Source: SAR202 cluster bacterium
Lineage (GTDB): Bacteria > Chloroflexota > Dehalococcoidia > Lucifugimonadales > VGZY01
Assembly (NCBI GenBank): GCA_016872355.1
Contig: VGZY01000019.1
Location: 1-43,101 of the forward strand
Direction: 5' to 3'
DNA: 43,101 bases
The notes beneath the pieces were generated by a model that was given only the letters and a program-made list of their open reading frames with translations, made no database searches and was not told where the DNA came from. The translations under genes were made by a program, and so were the position numbers. Shown here piece by piece: positions 25,192-33,764 of this stretch (within the stretch, counting starts at the first letter, position 1; each line of letters begins with the position of its first letter).

Positions 25192-26090
25192 TTCGGTGCG
25201 CTCCGGAACATGTCGGTAAGCCTGCCGCACCCCGGCGCCAGCCTCCGTAGCCTCGCGTCCACCTCGACGATGGCGTCGCGGATAGCGTCGTAGTCGACGT
25301 CAGTCGCCTGTTCGATGAGGATGATGCCGCCGTCCGCCGTCGCCTGCACCTTGCGCTTTGCGAGCGCCGCCAGGAGGTCGTCGAGCTTGCCGTCGATCTC
25401 AATGTAAAGCGTCTGTGTCTCCTGGGTGTAAGAGGAGACCTCGCCCTGCTGAGTGACCTTCCCGCCCTCGAGCAGGATGACCCTGTCGCAGATGCGCTCC
25501 ACGTCGCCGATGAGGTGCGTGGATATGACGACGCTTATGCCGAACTCCTTGCCGATCTTCTGGATGAGCTCAAGCATCTCGTCGCGGCCCGCGGGGTCCA
25601 GGCCGGCCGTTGGCTCGTCCAGGAGCACGATAACCGGGTCGTGAACGATGGATTGCGCCAGCTTGACGCGCTGTTTCATGCCCGTGGAGTACTCGCCGAT
25701 GGAGCGGTAGCGCTCCTCGTGCAGGCCCACGTGGCGGAGTGTGTCGGCGGCGCGCGTGCGGGCCTGCGCGGCAGGCAGGCCGCTGACCTGCGCCATGTGG
25801 GTGAGGAACTCGGTGGCGGTGGTGGAGGTCGGCAGGCAGTCGTGCTCAGGCATGTAGCCCATACGCGCCCGGGCGGAAATCGACTCGTACGGCCGCACGC
25901 CGGACAGCTCTGCGGAGCCGGACGTGGGCCTGAGGAGGCCGAGGAACAGCTTTATCGAAGTGCTTTTACCCGCGCCGTTCGGCCCCAGCAGGCCGGTGAC
26001 GCCCTCGTGCACTTCAAAGTCCACGGCATCCAGCGCGAGCGTATCGCCGTATCGCTTAGTAAGCTGCTTGGCTTCCAGTAGTGGGGGCAT
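25188..26090 (-). CDS. ABC transporter ATP-binding protein (export type, first)
   Basis: A 300-residue ATPase with Walker A GPNGAGKST, signature YSTGMKQRVKLA, Walker B VIVLLDEPTAGLDP and H-loop ISTHLIGDVE. It is the first gene of the operon. Downstream come a permease, a second ATPase and a second permease, all tightly coupled. Two dissimilar ATPases and two dissimilar permeases suggest a heteromeric exporter or two linked exporters. The open frame extends to 26210, but ATG 26090 gives the family's standard start (LLEAKQLTKRYG). Confidence 0.9.
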   Translation of the reverse strand: MPPLLEAKQLTKRYGDTLALDAVDFEVHEGVTGLLGPNGAGKSTSIKLFLGLLRPTSGSAELSGVRPYESISARARMGYMPEHDCLPTSTTATEFLTHMAQVSGLPAAQARTRAADTLRHVGLHEERYRSIGEYSTGMKQRVKLAQSIVHDPVIVLLDEPTAGLDPAGRDEMLELIQKIGKEFGISVVISTHLIGDVERICDRVILLEGGKVTQQGEVSSYTQETQTLYIEIDGKLDDLLAALAKRKVQATADGGIILIEQATDVDYDAIRDAIVEVDARLRRLAPGCGRLTDMFRSAPK

Positions 26091-26210
26091 GACCGCCAGT
26101 GTACTACAGGAAAAACGGCGATTGGTAGGCGTTTGAAGCGCCCGATTCCTCCCTGAACTCCACTCCCGGGCCGGGCGCACCTGCTCAAAAGGGCCGGAGC
26201 ACTGTATCAT

Positions 26211-27767
26211 GTGCGCGCCGGCAATCCGCTGGTTTCCTGGAGAACTCTCTTGCCCGTTAGCATTCGAAATATCGTCGGCAGTTTGCGCCGGCCGGCGCTC
26301 GCTCGCGAGCGGCCGATAGCCGTGTCCATCGTCGCCGTCGCAGCCGTGCTTTCTGTCGCCTCATTCGCCTTCTTTCTGGCCAACCGCATGTATCTGGTCG
26401 GCAGCGATACTTTCTACTACATCGCGATTGCCGACAGCATCCACGAGACCGGGCAGACGCTGGACATCACATCCGACCCGCCGTTGCTCTTGAAGACGCC
26501 ACAAAATGGGGTGGTAGCGCTCTACTTTGCCATGTCTGCCATTGGCATAAGGGGCGAGGCCGCGCTGATAGCCCTCACAGTCTTGAACTACTTGATCTTC
26601 GCCGCTTCCGCACTGGCGCTGGTGTTGCTTGCTCGCAGGATGGGCATTCGCTGGGGCGCCCCGATGGCAGTGATCGTTGCCGGATATTTCGGCGCATACC
26701 ATATCTACCGCGTGCAGCTCCTGCCGATAAATGACGGGATCTTCAACCCTCTCGTTTTGATGCTCGTGCTGCTGCTGGCGTTCGAGCTGGACAACGCGAG
26801 GCGAGGGCGGGACGAATTAACTTCCAGAGGCACCATCCTGCGATGGGTGGCGATTTTGGCGCTCTCATCTGTGCTCGTTCACTTCAAAATCAATGCGCTG
26901 CTAGTCGCCGGGTCAGCCGCAATCGCAGCGGGACTGGCGCTGGACCGGAAGACCACGGCGGTGGCGTTCGTTGCCTGCCTCGCTGCCGTTGCGTCTCTGG
27001 GAACCGTCTACCTGGCGGTTGACACGAGCCGGATGGCGTCAGTGGCGGACGACGTGGCGGGAGGGTTGGGCACTTTGGGTGACAACGCGCGCGTCCTCGC
27101 CACTGAAACGGTGCCCGACCTGTTCCTCTTGTCGCTTGGACGATGGGGGAAGCTCCTCTGGCCAGTCATTTCGCTGTCCGTTGCGGCCGCGATAGTCTTG
27201 ACTGCCGTTCTTGGCCGGCGGAAGAAGGAGCACCTGGCCGTTTTCCTGGCCATGGTATGCGCAACCGGCATCCTGGCCACGGGCGCCCTGAGCTTCCAGA
27301 GCTACCGTTACGTCGTCTACCTGCTCCCCGTCCTTCTGGTGCTGCTTGTGCGCTCCGGTCCCCTCAGGTACGTGGCCTACGGCATTGTGGCCCTGATGAT
27401 GCTATCTACCGCCGTCTCACTCTATCGCGGTTACGAGCGGTCGCCGCAGAGCGAGTACTGGCTTTACCTGGTCGATAACCCAGTCGCACTGCCGTCACAT
27501 GCGCCCGTGCTCTCGGACGAGAGCCGCCACGTCTACTTCTTCCTGGGAGCGCCGACACACACGGCGCCGCTGACATGGGAGACCATTGTGGAAAGGGGAG
27601 GGGTGGTCATCGTCGGCAACGCTGAATTCCGGTCGCAACGGCTCGCGGAGATAACCGCTCTGGTAGATCGAGCCGGCGGTGGGGCGCTGACAGTCGATAA
27701 CCTCACGCCGGGGTACAGTGACGGCGAAGGCAACGGTACCGTCCTTGTCAGGCGGGCTGTCCCGTAG
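26211..27767 (+). CDS. Polytopic membrane protein, GT-C glycosyltransferase-like
   Basis: A 518-residue protein with roughly 10-12 hydrophobic helices. After the first helix (about residues 37-58) the loop reads LVGSDTFYYIAIADSIHETG, which resembles the first lumenal loop with an acidic residue of GT-C/PMT-type glycosyltransferases. A soluble C-terminal domain of about 90 residues follows the last helix. The start is GTG 26211; TTG 26250, with GGAGA ahead, is an alternative 13 codons in. It is divergent from the ABC operon. Family is suggested, not certain. Confidence 0.6.
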   Translation: MRAGNPLVSWRTLLPVSIRNIVGSLRRPALARERPIAVSIVAVAAVLSVASFAFFLANRMYLVGSDTFYYIAIADSIHETGQTLDITSDPPLLLKTPQNGVVALYFAMSAIGIRGEAALIALTVLNYLIFAASALALVLLARRMGIRWGAPMAVIVAGYFGAYHIYRVQLLPINDGIFNPLVLMLVLLLAFELDNARRGRDELTSRGTILRWVAILALSSVLVHFKINALLVAGSAAIAAGLALDRKTTAVAFVACLAAVASLGTVYLAVDTSRMASVADDVAGGLGTLGDNARVLATETVPDLFLLSLGRWGKLLWPVISLSVAAAIVLTAVLGRRKKEHLAVFLAMVCATGILATGALSFQSYRYVVYLLPVLLVLLVRSGPLRYVAYGIVALMMLSTAVSLYRGYERSPQSEYWLYLVDNPVALPSHAPVLSDESRHVYFFLGAPTHTAPLTWETIVERGGVVIVGNAEFRSQRLAEITALVDRAGGGALTVDNLTPGYSDGEGNGTVLVRRAVP

Positions 27768-27771
27768 TTCC

Positions 27772-28194
27772 CTACACCCGCGCCGTGGCGGCGCCCACGG
27801 CCACCTTCTCGCCGCGCTGGTTGTCGCACCAGACTTCGAGCTCGCACTTGCCGTCGGCCTTCGAGAGCACCGTGGCCTTTGTAGTGACCTTGTCGTAGGC
27901 GTCGACGATGGCGATGAACTTCAGCGTGAAAGCGCCGTTCGAGAGCCACTCCTCGCCGAAAGTGTCCACCATGAGCTCTGCCAGGTAACCCTCCAGCATT
28001 GCGCCGCTTGCGCCGCGCGTGGGGAAGCCCGCGGTCTTCGCGAACTCCAGGTCGGTGTGCACGTTCTTCGCCGGCCAGCCCTCACGGTGCGGCCACCCGC
28101 CTGAGAACTGCCAGGTGCGGTAAGAGGTAACGAACTTCGTCTTGCCGTTGATGGTCTGGCCGACGGCGAGGTCGGTTACTGTTGTGTTGGTCAT
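27772..28194 (-). CDS. MaoC-like hot-dog protein (acyl-CoA dehydratase family), C-terminal-type
   Basis: A 140-residue hot-dog domain. The segment EFAKTAGFPTRGASGAMLEGYLAELM resembles the MaoC dehydratase helix region, but the usual D-x(4)-H catalytic pair is not clear. It ends four bases from the end of the convergent membrane-protein gene. GGAG precedes the ATG. With the other hot-dog protein at 28244 it probably makes a two-subunit enoyl-CoA hydratase, as split MaoC pairs do (inference). Confidence 0.75.
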   Translation of the reverse strand: MTNTTVTDLAVGQTINGKTKFVTSYRTWQFSGGWPHREGWPAKNVHTDLEFAKTAGFPTRGASGAMLEGYLAELMVDTFGEEWLSNGAFTLKFIAIVDAYDKVTTKATVLSKADGKCELEVWCDNQRGEKVAVGAATARV

Positions 28195-28243
28195 GTGGGT
28201 GCTCCGATGCTTTGTTCCCTTCCCTCTCAGGGAAGGGCTAGGG

Positions 28244-28690
28244 TTAGGTGCTCTTCGGCTGGCCGAAGAATGTGTTGGTGGACTTGCGTCGCAGGATCAG
28301 GTCGCCCTGCTCGTCGCGGATGGGGCAGTCCAGCACCTGGTACCACTTGCCGCGCTTCTCATAGACCTCCACGACCGTCCAAGAGACCTTGATCTTCGTT
28401 CCAACACGTACGGGCTTGCCGTACGTGACTTCCTCGTGCGTGTGGATGGCGGCCATGCCTGCTGGCAGGCTGAACGACGGGCTCCGGGTGAGGTTGCTGA
28501 AGTTGATCAGCAGGCCCGTGTGCACAATCGGCGGCTTCCCGTCCGGGCCAAACTCCATGTAGCGCGGATGGAAGTCTTCCAGCGACTGGCAGAAGTTCTC
28601 GTTGAACTCCCGCGTCACCGTAAACTCAAAGTCGGCGTAGGTATCGCCCACCGCAAACTGATCAGATCTCTTCTTCGCGCCCGTTGTCAC
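28244..28690 (-). CDS. MaoC-like hot-dog protein (FAS1-type N-terminal domain)
   Basis: A 148-residue hot-dog domain (FAVGDTYADFEFTVTREFNENFCQSL, then the long hot-dog strand THEEVTYGKPVRVGTKI). It matches MaoC N-terminal half-domain proteins. The start is a GTG at 28690 with AGGTG five bases ahead. It is encoded 49 bases upstream of the second hot-dog gene and likely forms a heterodimeric hydratase acting on CoA thioesters made by the ligase at 28777-30177. Confidence 0.75.
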   Translation of the reverse strand: MTTGAKKRSDQFAVGDTYADFEFTVTREFNENFCQSLEDFHPRYMEFGPDGKPPIVHTGLLINFSNLTRSPSFSLPAGMAAIHTHEEVTYGKPVRVGTKIKVSWTVVEVYEKRGKWYQVLDCPIRDEQGDLILRRKSTNTFFGQPKST

Positions 28691-28740
28691 GTTAGCACCT
28701 GTCCCTTAGTCTTTCACTCACTGTCGTGGACCCCGTATGG

Positions 28741-28782
28741 AGCCGATGCTTCATCGGCTGAATCGGGGCTCACTGCTCACTG
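28741..28782. repeat. Hairpin plus CACTGCT repeat between ligase and MaoC genes
   Basis: AGCCGATG (28741-28748) pairs with CATCGGCT (28752-28759). It is followed by CTCACTGCTCACTGC, a heptamer repeat identical in unit to the arrays at 30239-30334, and a T-run, next to the ligase stop. On the minus strand it lies just after the ligase gene. Confidence 0.45.
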
Positions 28783-30177
28783 CTTTTTTCTCTCGTCCAC
28801 GAACCGCTTGAACTTGTAGCCCCGCGCAATCTCCGAGAAGGCGTCCTCCGGGAGGAACTCTACCTTCGGGGTGATCTCCACCGCGCTGCTTACGAGCGAC
28901 TTCGCCGCGCGCTCCAGACGCTCGCGCTCGCGCTCGTTGCATGCGAGTCGCACCATGAGCGCGTCCGTGGAGTATGGGTCATCGGCGACTTCCTTTGTGA
29001 TGACAACCTGGTACTCCGTCACGCCGTCCGTCAGGATCTGTGCGAGCTTGTCGTGTATGGACGCCGGATTGATAAGCGTTCCCTTGACCTTGAACAGGCC
29101 GTCGGCGCGGTAGGGAGTCATCGTGAAGCGCGGACCCGTGAGGCCGCATCTCGCGCAAGTCTCGTGCGTCATCACTACCATGTCGCCCACGACGTACCTG
29201 AGCAGCACTGTCCCCCTCCTGTTGAGGTGGCTGATGCTGAGCATTCCCTTTTCGCCGTCCGGGACGGGCTGCTCCGTTTTGGGGTCGATAACGTCCAGGA
29301 AGTACTGCTCGGGCGCGCCGAAGTGCATGTCGACGGCATCGCAGCACTGCACGGCGGGGGCCTGGCCCTCGGTGAAGCCGTAGCCGTTGTTCACCTTCGG
29401 GTCCGCGCTGCCGAGAGACTTCAGACGGGCTATGATATCGGCGCGCATGCCGTCCGGGCAGGGCTCACCCATGACCATCGCCAGCCGCACGGAGGAAAAG
29501 TCCTTGCCGAGCTCCTGGGCGCGCATGACCAGCCTGCGGACGTACGTGGCGATGCCCCAGATCACGGTGGCGCGGTCGCGCTCGATCATCATGATGGAAT
29601 GGTCCATGCGGTTGTGGATGGGGAAGTCCGGGTACTCGCGGCCGGTCATGCCGCTGACGAGCCTTGCGCCGACGGACTGGCTGCCCCACATGGCGCTCAG
29701 GAAGCCCTGGTGGGGGATCGAGCTGAGCGGGAAGAGGTTCATCACAACGTCGCCCGGGCCGATGCCGGCGATTTGAGTCACGCGCTTCATGTGGAGGATG
29801 CGCGCGAAGCGGTCGTGCATCGTGTCGTAGAAGGGCGTCGGCTTGCCGGTGGAGCCGGTAGTGTAGATGATGTCGGCGATGGTCGTCTCTTCGAGAGAGA
29901 GGCCGGGGATGCCATCGAGCCGCATTCGGAAGCGGTCGGGGTCGGCCATCCAGTCCGTTTTCCGTGTCAGCGGCAGCTTGCGCAGGTCTTCCGCGGTGCG
30001 GAAGTCGGAAGGGGAGAGGCCGTGCTGCCGGAATATCTGCTGATAGTGGGGGTGGCCCTGCGCCACCAGGTCCATCATGCGCCCCAGCGACCTGTTTTGC
30101 TGTGCCCTCAGCTTCGCGACGTTTTCATCGCGCGAGGGCCTCACACCCGCCGCACCGCCGGACTTGTTGACCGACAT
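28777..30177 (-). CDS. AMP-forming CoA ligase, phenylacetate-CoA ligase-like
   Basis: A 466-residue ANL-superfamily enzyme that activates a carboxylic acid with ATP and CoA. The phosphate-binding motif is YTTGSTGKPTPF, and the later NNGYGFTEGQAPAVQC and RYVVGDMV segments match phenylacetate-CoA ligase/PaaK-type proteins. A C-terminal lid follows. CARCG at about residue 353 is a Cys-rich insertion seen in PaaK relatives. ATG 30177 has AGGA ahead; the frame to 30315 covers repeat sequence. The substrate is probably an aromatic or short-chain acid. Confidence 0.85.
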   Translation of the reverse strand: MSVNKSGGAAGVRPSRDENVAKLRAQQNRSLGRMMDLVAQGHPHYQQIFRQHGLSPSDFRTAEDLRKLPLTRKTDWMADPDRFRMRLDGIPGLSLEETTIADIIYTTGSTGKPTPFYDTMHDRFARILHMKRVTQIAGIGPGDVVMNLFPLSSIPHQGFLSAMWGSQSVGARLVSGMTGREYPDFPIHNRMDHSIMMIERDRATVIWGIATYVRRLVMRAQELGKDFSSVRLAMVMGEPCPDGMRADIIARLKSLGSADPKVNNGYGFTEGQAPAVQCCDAVDMHFGAPEQYFLDVIDPKTEQPVPDGEKGMLSISHLNRRGTVLLRYVVGDMVVMTHETCARCGLTGPRFTMTPYRADGLFKVKGTLINPASIHDKLAQILTDGVTEYQVVITKEVADDPYSTDALMVRLACNERERERLERAAKSLVSSAVEITPKVEFLPEDAFSEIARGYKFKRFVDERKKQ

Positions 30178-30238
30178 GGATATCCTGCTCAACGAGAATG
30201 GGAATAATGATATGCGTTTGCGCGGGGAGGCGCAAACG

Positions 30239-30334
30239 GCAGTGAGCAGTGAGCAGTGGGCTAGCAGCCGGGAACCGGCAGCAGCTTTGGCTGATGGATC
30301 GGACTCACTGCTCACTGCGCACTGCCCACTGCTG
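30239..30334. repeat. Inverted array of GCAGTGA heptamers
   Basis: The left arm has GCAGTGA units (GCAGTGAGCAGTGAGCAGTG, 30239-30258). The right arm has the complement, ACTCACTGCTCACTGCGCACTGCCCACTGCTG at 30303-30334 in units, so the two arms pair around about 43 bases. It fills the gap between the enoyl-CoA hydratase and the CoA ligase. Confidence 0.6.
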
Positions 30335-30336
30335 CC

Positions 30337-31101
30337 CTATCGCCCCTGCCACGTCGGCGGGCGCTTCTCCTGGAAGGCCTTGAGGCCCTCTTTGGCGTCC
30401 TCGGTCTTGGCGACGCGCTCGAATACCATGGTGGCGATGTTGAGGCGGTCATGGAGGGACATGTGGAGGGCGCGCATCGACGCCTCCTTCATGCCGCGGA
30501 CGGCGAGGGGAGCGTTCTGGAGGATCTTCAGAGCGATCTCCTCGGCTTTGGGCATGAGCTGATCGGCCGGGACGACGTAGTTGATGAGGTCCAGCGACTT
30601 GGCCTCGGCGGCGGAGATGAACTCGCCGGTGAAGAGGACCTCCAGCGCCCGGTTCAGGGGGACTTTGTGGCTGAGAATGACGGGGCCGCTGATGGAGGAT
30701 AGTCCGCGCTTCGTTTGAGGCCACCCGAACTGCGCCTGCTCCGACGCGACGATGATGTCCGCGCCCATTGCGATGCCGGCGCCCTGGGCAAGGCAGAGGC
30801 CGTTGACGGCGGCGATGATCGGCTTCCAGATGTGCTGCTGGTAGAAGTACAGCTCGTCCGTTGAGCCGGAGCTGCGCTCGGTCGCGCTCTTCTTGCTCAT
30901 CTCCACCAGGTCGTGGCCGACCGAGAACGCGCGTCCGGTGCCGGTGACGATCGCCAGCCATGCGTCCGGGTTGTTTTTGACATCGGTGTACGCCTTCCAG
31001 AGGCCGTCCAGCATCTCGTGCGTGAGTGCGTTCAGCTTCTCCGGCCTGTTGAGAGTGATGTACGCGATGCGGTCCTTTACGACGTACTCGATGAGCGGCA
31101 C
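30337..31101 (-). CDS. Enoyl-CoA hydratase/isomerase family protein
   Basis: A 254-residue crotonase-fold protein. Features: ITLNRPEKLNAL at about residues 16-27, the oxyanion-hole region AFSVGHDLVEM, NGLCLAQGAGIAMGADIIVAS and the second active-site area FGWPQTKRGLSS. It lacks a clear pair of catalytic Glu residues as in classical hydratase, so it may be an isomerase or a dehalogenase/decarboxylase-like member. The start is GTG at 31101 with AGGAG ahead. It is first in the acyl-CoA cluster read leftward. Confidence 0.85.
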   Translation of the reverse strand: MPLIEYVVKDRIAYITLNRPEKLNALTHEMLDGLWKAYTDVKNNPDAWLAIVTGTGRAFSVGHDLVEMSKKSATERSSGSTDELYFYQQHIWKPIIAAVNGLCLAQGAGIAMGADIIVASEQAQFGWPQTKRGLSSISGPVILSHKVPLNRALEVLFTGEFISAAEAKSLDLINYVVPADQLMPKAEEIALKILQNAPLAVRGMKEASMRALHMSLHDRLNIATMVFERVAKTEDAKEGLKAFQEKRPPTWQGR

Positions 31102-31116
31102 GTTAAAGCTCCTATA

Positions 31117-31223
31117 GGGGTGCTGGGTGCTGGGTTCTGGGTGTTGGGGTAAAGGCCGAGGGCAGTTGCTGAGAGTCGGGCATTAGTTCTTACCCAGCAC
31201 CCAGCACCTAGCACCCATCACCC
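31117..31223. repeat. Inverted array of GGGTGCT octamer-like units
   Basis: GGGGTGCTGGGTGCTGGG begins at 31117 and continues in units to 31147. It faces ACCCAGCACCCAGCACC beginning at 31192 and continuing to 31223. The intervening spacer is about 44 bases. It lies upstream of the enoyl-CoA hydratase start. Same architecture as the array at 30239-30334 with a different unit. Confidence 0.6.
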
Positions 31224-31301
31224 TTCCTGCTGTTGTAGATTGTATGCCCAATGGCTATAATCCCGCCACTTGAGGAGACCGAAAAGGGAGAGAGGGCCGC
31301 C

Positions 31302-32042
31302 ATGAAAGTTGTGATGGATACCCAGAGCTATCAGGTGCAGGCGCACCTTGAGCGCGAAGAGGTGAAGGGGAAGAGGCTCAAGACTTTCCTTGAGCTGGTG
31401 GGCGGTCTTGCGCCGAAGGTGGAGATCGCGTACCCGGCGAAGCCGCTCACGAAGGAGGCTTTCTCCGGCGCGACGCTGCTTGTATCCACGACGCGGACTG
31501 CGCCGACGAGCGCCGCGGAGGCGGACGCGGTGTATGACTTCGTCGCCGCCGGCGGGCGGCTGCTGATGATGTCCAACCACCAGCCGAACGAGGTCAGCGA
31601 CAACGCCGCAGTGTCTCGGCTGGGCTTCGTGTTCGAGCCGACGAGCTTCAAGACGCCGGACAAGATGACACTGACATACATTGCCAACAACCTGCTTTCG
31701 GACCACGAAATCATCACCGGGTGGGACCGGAAAGAGCCTGCGGTGAAGGTGATCGTCGCCAACTCCACCGGCAGCGTGTGGCACAAGACGGGCCGTCCCC
31801 TGGCATACCTCTCTCCGACGGTGCTGGACCGCTACAAGGGGCAGTCCGTGGACGGCCGCGTCTACGCGGTGGCGTTCAACGGCGCGAGGGGAGACCTGGG
31901 CGCGTGCAAGGGTAAGGTGATAGCTCACGCGGACTCAGACATCCTCGGCGAGCCGGGCACCACCTGGCCCGGCAGGGGCATCCTTGGCGAGGGCGACAAC
32001 CTCCTGTTCACAAAGCGCATGCTGCAGTGGCTGGTGCGGTGA
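31302..32042 (+). CDS. DUF4350-like protein (GATase-1-like fold)
   Basis: A 246-residue protein. The segment LLVSTTRTAPTSAAEADAVYDFVAAGGRLLMMSNH resembles DUF4350/GATase-like domains, where a Rossmann-type strand is followed by 'DFVxxGGxLL'. No catalytic Cys is evident, so enzymatic amidotransferase activity is unlikely. A C-terminal block (GKVIAHADSDILGE to TKRMLQWLV) is typical of the fold. GGGAGAGAGGG precedes the ATG at 31302; the frame opens at 31251 but that extension is unsupported. Function unknown. Confidence 0.6.
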   Translation: MKVVMDTQSYQVQAHLEREEVKGKRLKTFLELVGGLAPKVEIAYPAKPLTKEAFSGATLLVSTTRTAPTSAAEADAVYDFVAAGGRLLMMSNHQPNEVSDNAAVSRLGFVFEPTSFKTPDKMTLTYIANNLLSDHEIITGWDRKEPAVKVIVANSTGSVWHKTGRPLAYLSPTVLDRYKGQSVDGRVYAVAFNGARGDLGACKGKVIAHADSDILGEPGTTWPGRGILGEGDNLLFTKRMLQWLVR

Positions 32043-32414
32043 GGGGGAGGGTGGGGGGTCCAAGTTAACGCTGGCCTCCTACCTTGCTCGTGTGTTTGAG
32101 TTATTCAGGCTGCTCCGATTCCCCACGATATCGTGTAATTGCCGCTTGATGGCAAGTTGTGTTATCTCGAAGGCTGTTCAAAGAGCGACTGAGTCGATGC
32201 CTGTCCATTGTGGCATTGCCTGGTTAGCCCTTCATTCCGCGGACTGGCAGCCTGCTGCAGGCACAACGGATTCCCATCGACTTGTACGACTTGTCAGTGC
32301 TAAACGCGATTCGACAGTATGAAGTGCGTTAGACCTCACCCGCTAGAATAACAGTTCTTAAACGACTATACTTGGGTATACTATTGTCTAGCGCCATAGT
32401 GACAAGGCCTTCAC
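32043..32414. other. Gene-free stretch before the Argonaute operon
   Basis: 372 bases without a convincing gene. Composition drops from GC-rich at 32043-32070 to AT-richer sequence. The right end carries a candidate promoter and short palindromes. I found no tRNA, integrase or attachment repeat. It is probably part of the transferred segment. Confidence 0.6.
32355..32382 (+). promoter_or_regulatory. Candidate promoter and operator for the short-Argonaute operon
   Basis: TATACT at 32377-32382 is a good -10; TTCTTA at 32355-32360 is a weak -35 with a 16-base spacer. The -10 overlaps a perfect palindrome, TATAC-TTGG-GTATA (32367-32380). An outer inverted repeat, CGCTAG (32341-32346) with CTAGCG (32388-32393), brackets it. 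A start near 32389 leaves about 26 bases before the ATG. These palindromes could bind a repressor; no regulator gene is adjacent. Confidence 0.45.
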
Positions 32415-33764
32415 ATGCAACCAAAGAAGATTACCCAATCTACTCTTGTTGGCGAGCTAGGAGTGAACCTCATCGCACGCATCACCATGGAAATGGGCTT
32501 TGCCTGGCACTCCCGGGGAACAGTGGATGCGGGCATTGACGGGGAGATCGAACTCCGAGACAACAAGACAGGGGAGGCTTTCAACTCGGTAATCGGAGTT
32601 CAAAGCAAGGCCACGGATCGACCACTGGCTAATGAAACCGATTTTGGTTTTGACTTCTATTGCGACCCGCGCGACATCGACTACTGGACGAAAGGCAATC
32701 TCCCGGTCTTGCTCATCGTGTCACGGCCGTTCAAGGGGGAGGCATATTGGGTATCGGTAAAAGACTACTTCGCGAATCCACTCCGCAGAAGTGATCGGAA
32801 AATACACTTTGACAAGAAGCGAGACCGATTCGATGTCAAATGCCGAGAGTCGGTTTTTGAACTCGCAATGCCGAAGAGTGCCGGCGTCTATCTGTCGCCC
32901 CCAAATAAGACTGAACGCCTGATTTCTAATCTCCTGCCGGTAACTCAGTTGGCTGACACGATCTATGTCGGCCATACGGATTTTGTGAGGCCTGCCGAGG
33001 TTTGGCAACGCGGTCGTGCGACAGGGCAGATAGGTTCTGAGTGGGTCTTTCGCAATAAGGCTATTACCAGTTTTCACGACTTACCTAGCCTGGCATGGAC
33101 GGGGATTTGCGAACAGGGTTCCGTAGATGAATTTGGGACGGATGAATGGGCATTCACTGACGACGCCGACCGTCTGAGGGACTTCGTAGAACTTCTATCC
33201 CGAACCCTCAGAGCGAAGCTGGCTGTGGATCTAGACTACAGTGCGCCTTTGGACATGTTCTACTTCCGGGCTTCGTCTGATCTGTCTGAACGGCAAGTGG
33301 CTTACCAGTCGTTACTCTCCGCGACCGACAGAACAGTTTTCAAAGCTTATGCCGCTGAAGACGGGACGGTGAAGTACTACAGACATTCCGCTTTCGAACA
33401 CAGGTTTCGCCGGTTCGACAACAGATGGTTCCTTCAGGTCTCTCCCACTTACTATTTTACTAGCGACGGCTATCACCTACGGCCCAATCACGGAGTATTT
33501 CTGAAACGGATTAAGGAATTTGAAGGTCACGAAGCGGTGCGAGGCCAACTAATCATGTGGGCGGCATTACTCAGTAGACGTGCAGACATGTTTGCTGATC
33601 CGTACCCTTTTATGGGCTTTGGGACTCCTTTAGAATTCCAAGTTGAACAGGGCATCGACGATGCAAAATGGAAAATGAGGCGTGAACTGGCCGACGCCGT
33701 TGCCGAAGAAATCGACGACGACAGCGAATTGCTGCAAATGCAATTTCGGTTTGAGGAATCATGA
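32415..33764 (+). CDS. DUF4365 nuclease fused to APAZ domain (SPARDA-type effector)
   Basis: A 449-residue protein. Residues about 8-150 form a DUF4365 PD-(D/E)XK-like nuclease: GELGVNLIARITMEMGF helix (Glu14), Asp42/Glu44 in DAGIDGEIE, and Gln63-x-Lys65 in GVQSKAT. Residues about 165-449 match APAZ, the domain that docks short Argonautes, most clearly in HSAFEHRFRRFDNRWFLQVS and VSPTYYFTSDGY followed by RGQLIMWAALLSRR. DUF4365-APAZ fused proteins (DREN-APAZ) are the effectors of SPARDA defence, which degrade DNA and RNA collaterally when the Argonaute partner binds guide and target. It overlaps the Argonaute gene by ATGA. Weak ribosome site (AGG). GC is visibly lower than in flanking genes. 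Confidence 0.85.
   Translation: MQPKKITQSTLVGELGVNLIARITMEMGFAWHSRGTVDAGIDGEIELRDNKTGEAFNSVIGVQSKATDRPLANETDFGFDFYCDPRDIDYWTKGNLPVLLIVSRPFKGEAYWVSVKDYFANPLRRSDRKIHFDKKRDRFDVKCRESVFELAMPKSAGVYLSPPNKTERLISNLLPVTQLADTIYVGHTDFVRPAEVWQRGRATGQIGSEWVFRNKAITSFHDLPSLAWTGICEQGSVDEFGTDEWAFTDDADRLRDFVELLSRTLRAKLAVDLDYSAPLDMFYFRASSDLSERQVAYQSLLSATDRTVFKAYAAEDGTVKYYRHSAFEHRFRRFDNRWFLQVSPTYYFTSDGYHLRPNHGVFLKRIKEFEGHEAVRGQLIMWAALLSRRADMFADPYPFMGFGTPLEFQVEQGIDDAKWKMRRELADAVAEEIDDDSELLQMQFRFEES

Noticed and set aside
30239-31223. CRISPR array
   Set aside because: The repeats are 7-8 base tandem units with inverted arms, not 25-40 base repeats with regular spacers. No cas gene is in the window.
32043-32414. 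tRNA or attachment site as entry point of the Argonaute island
   Set aside because: No cloverleaf, no GGTTCGA-type arm and no direct repeat shared with 35177-35296 could be found by eye.
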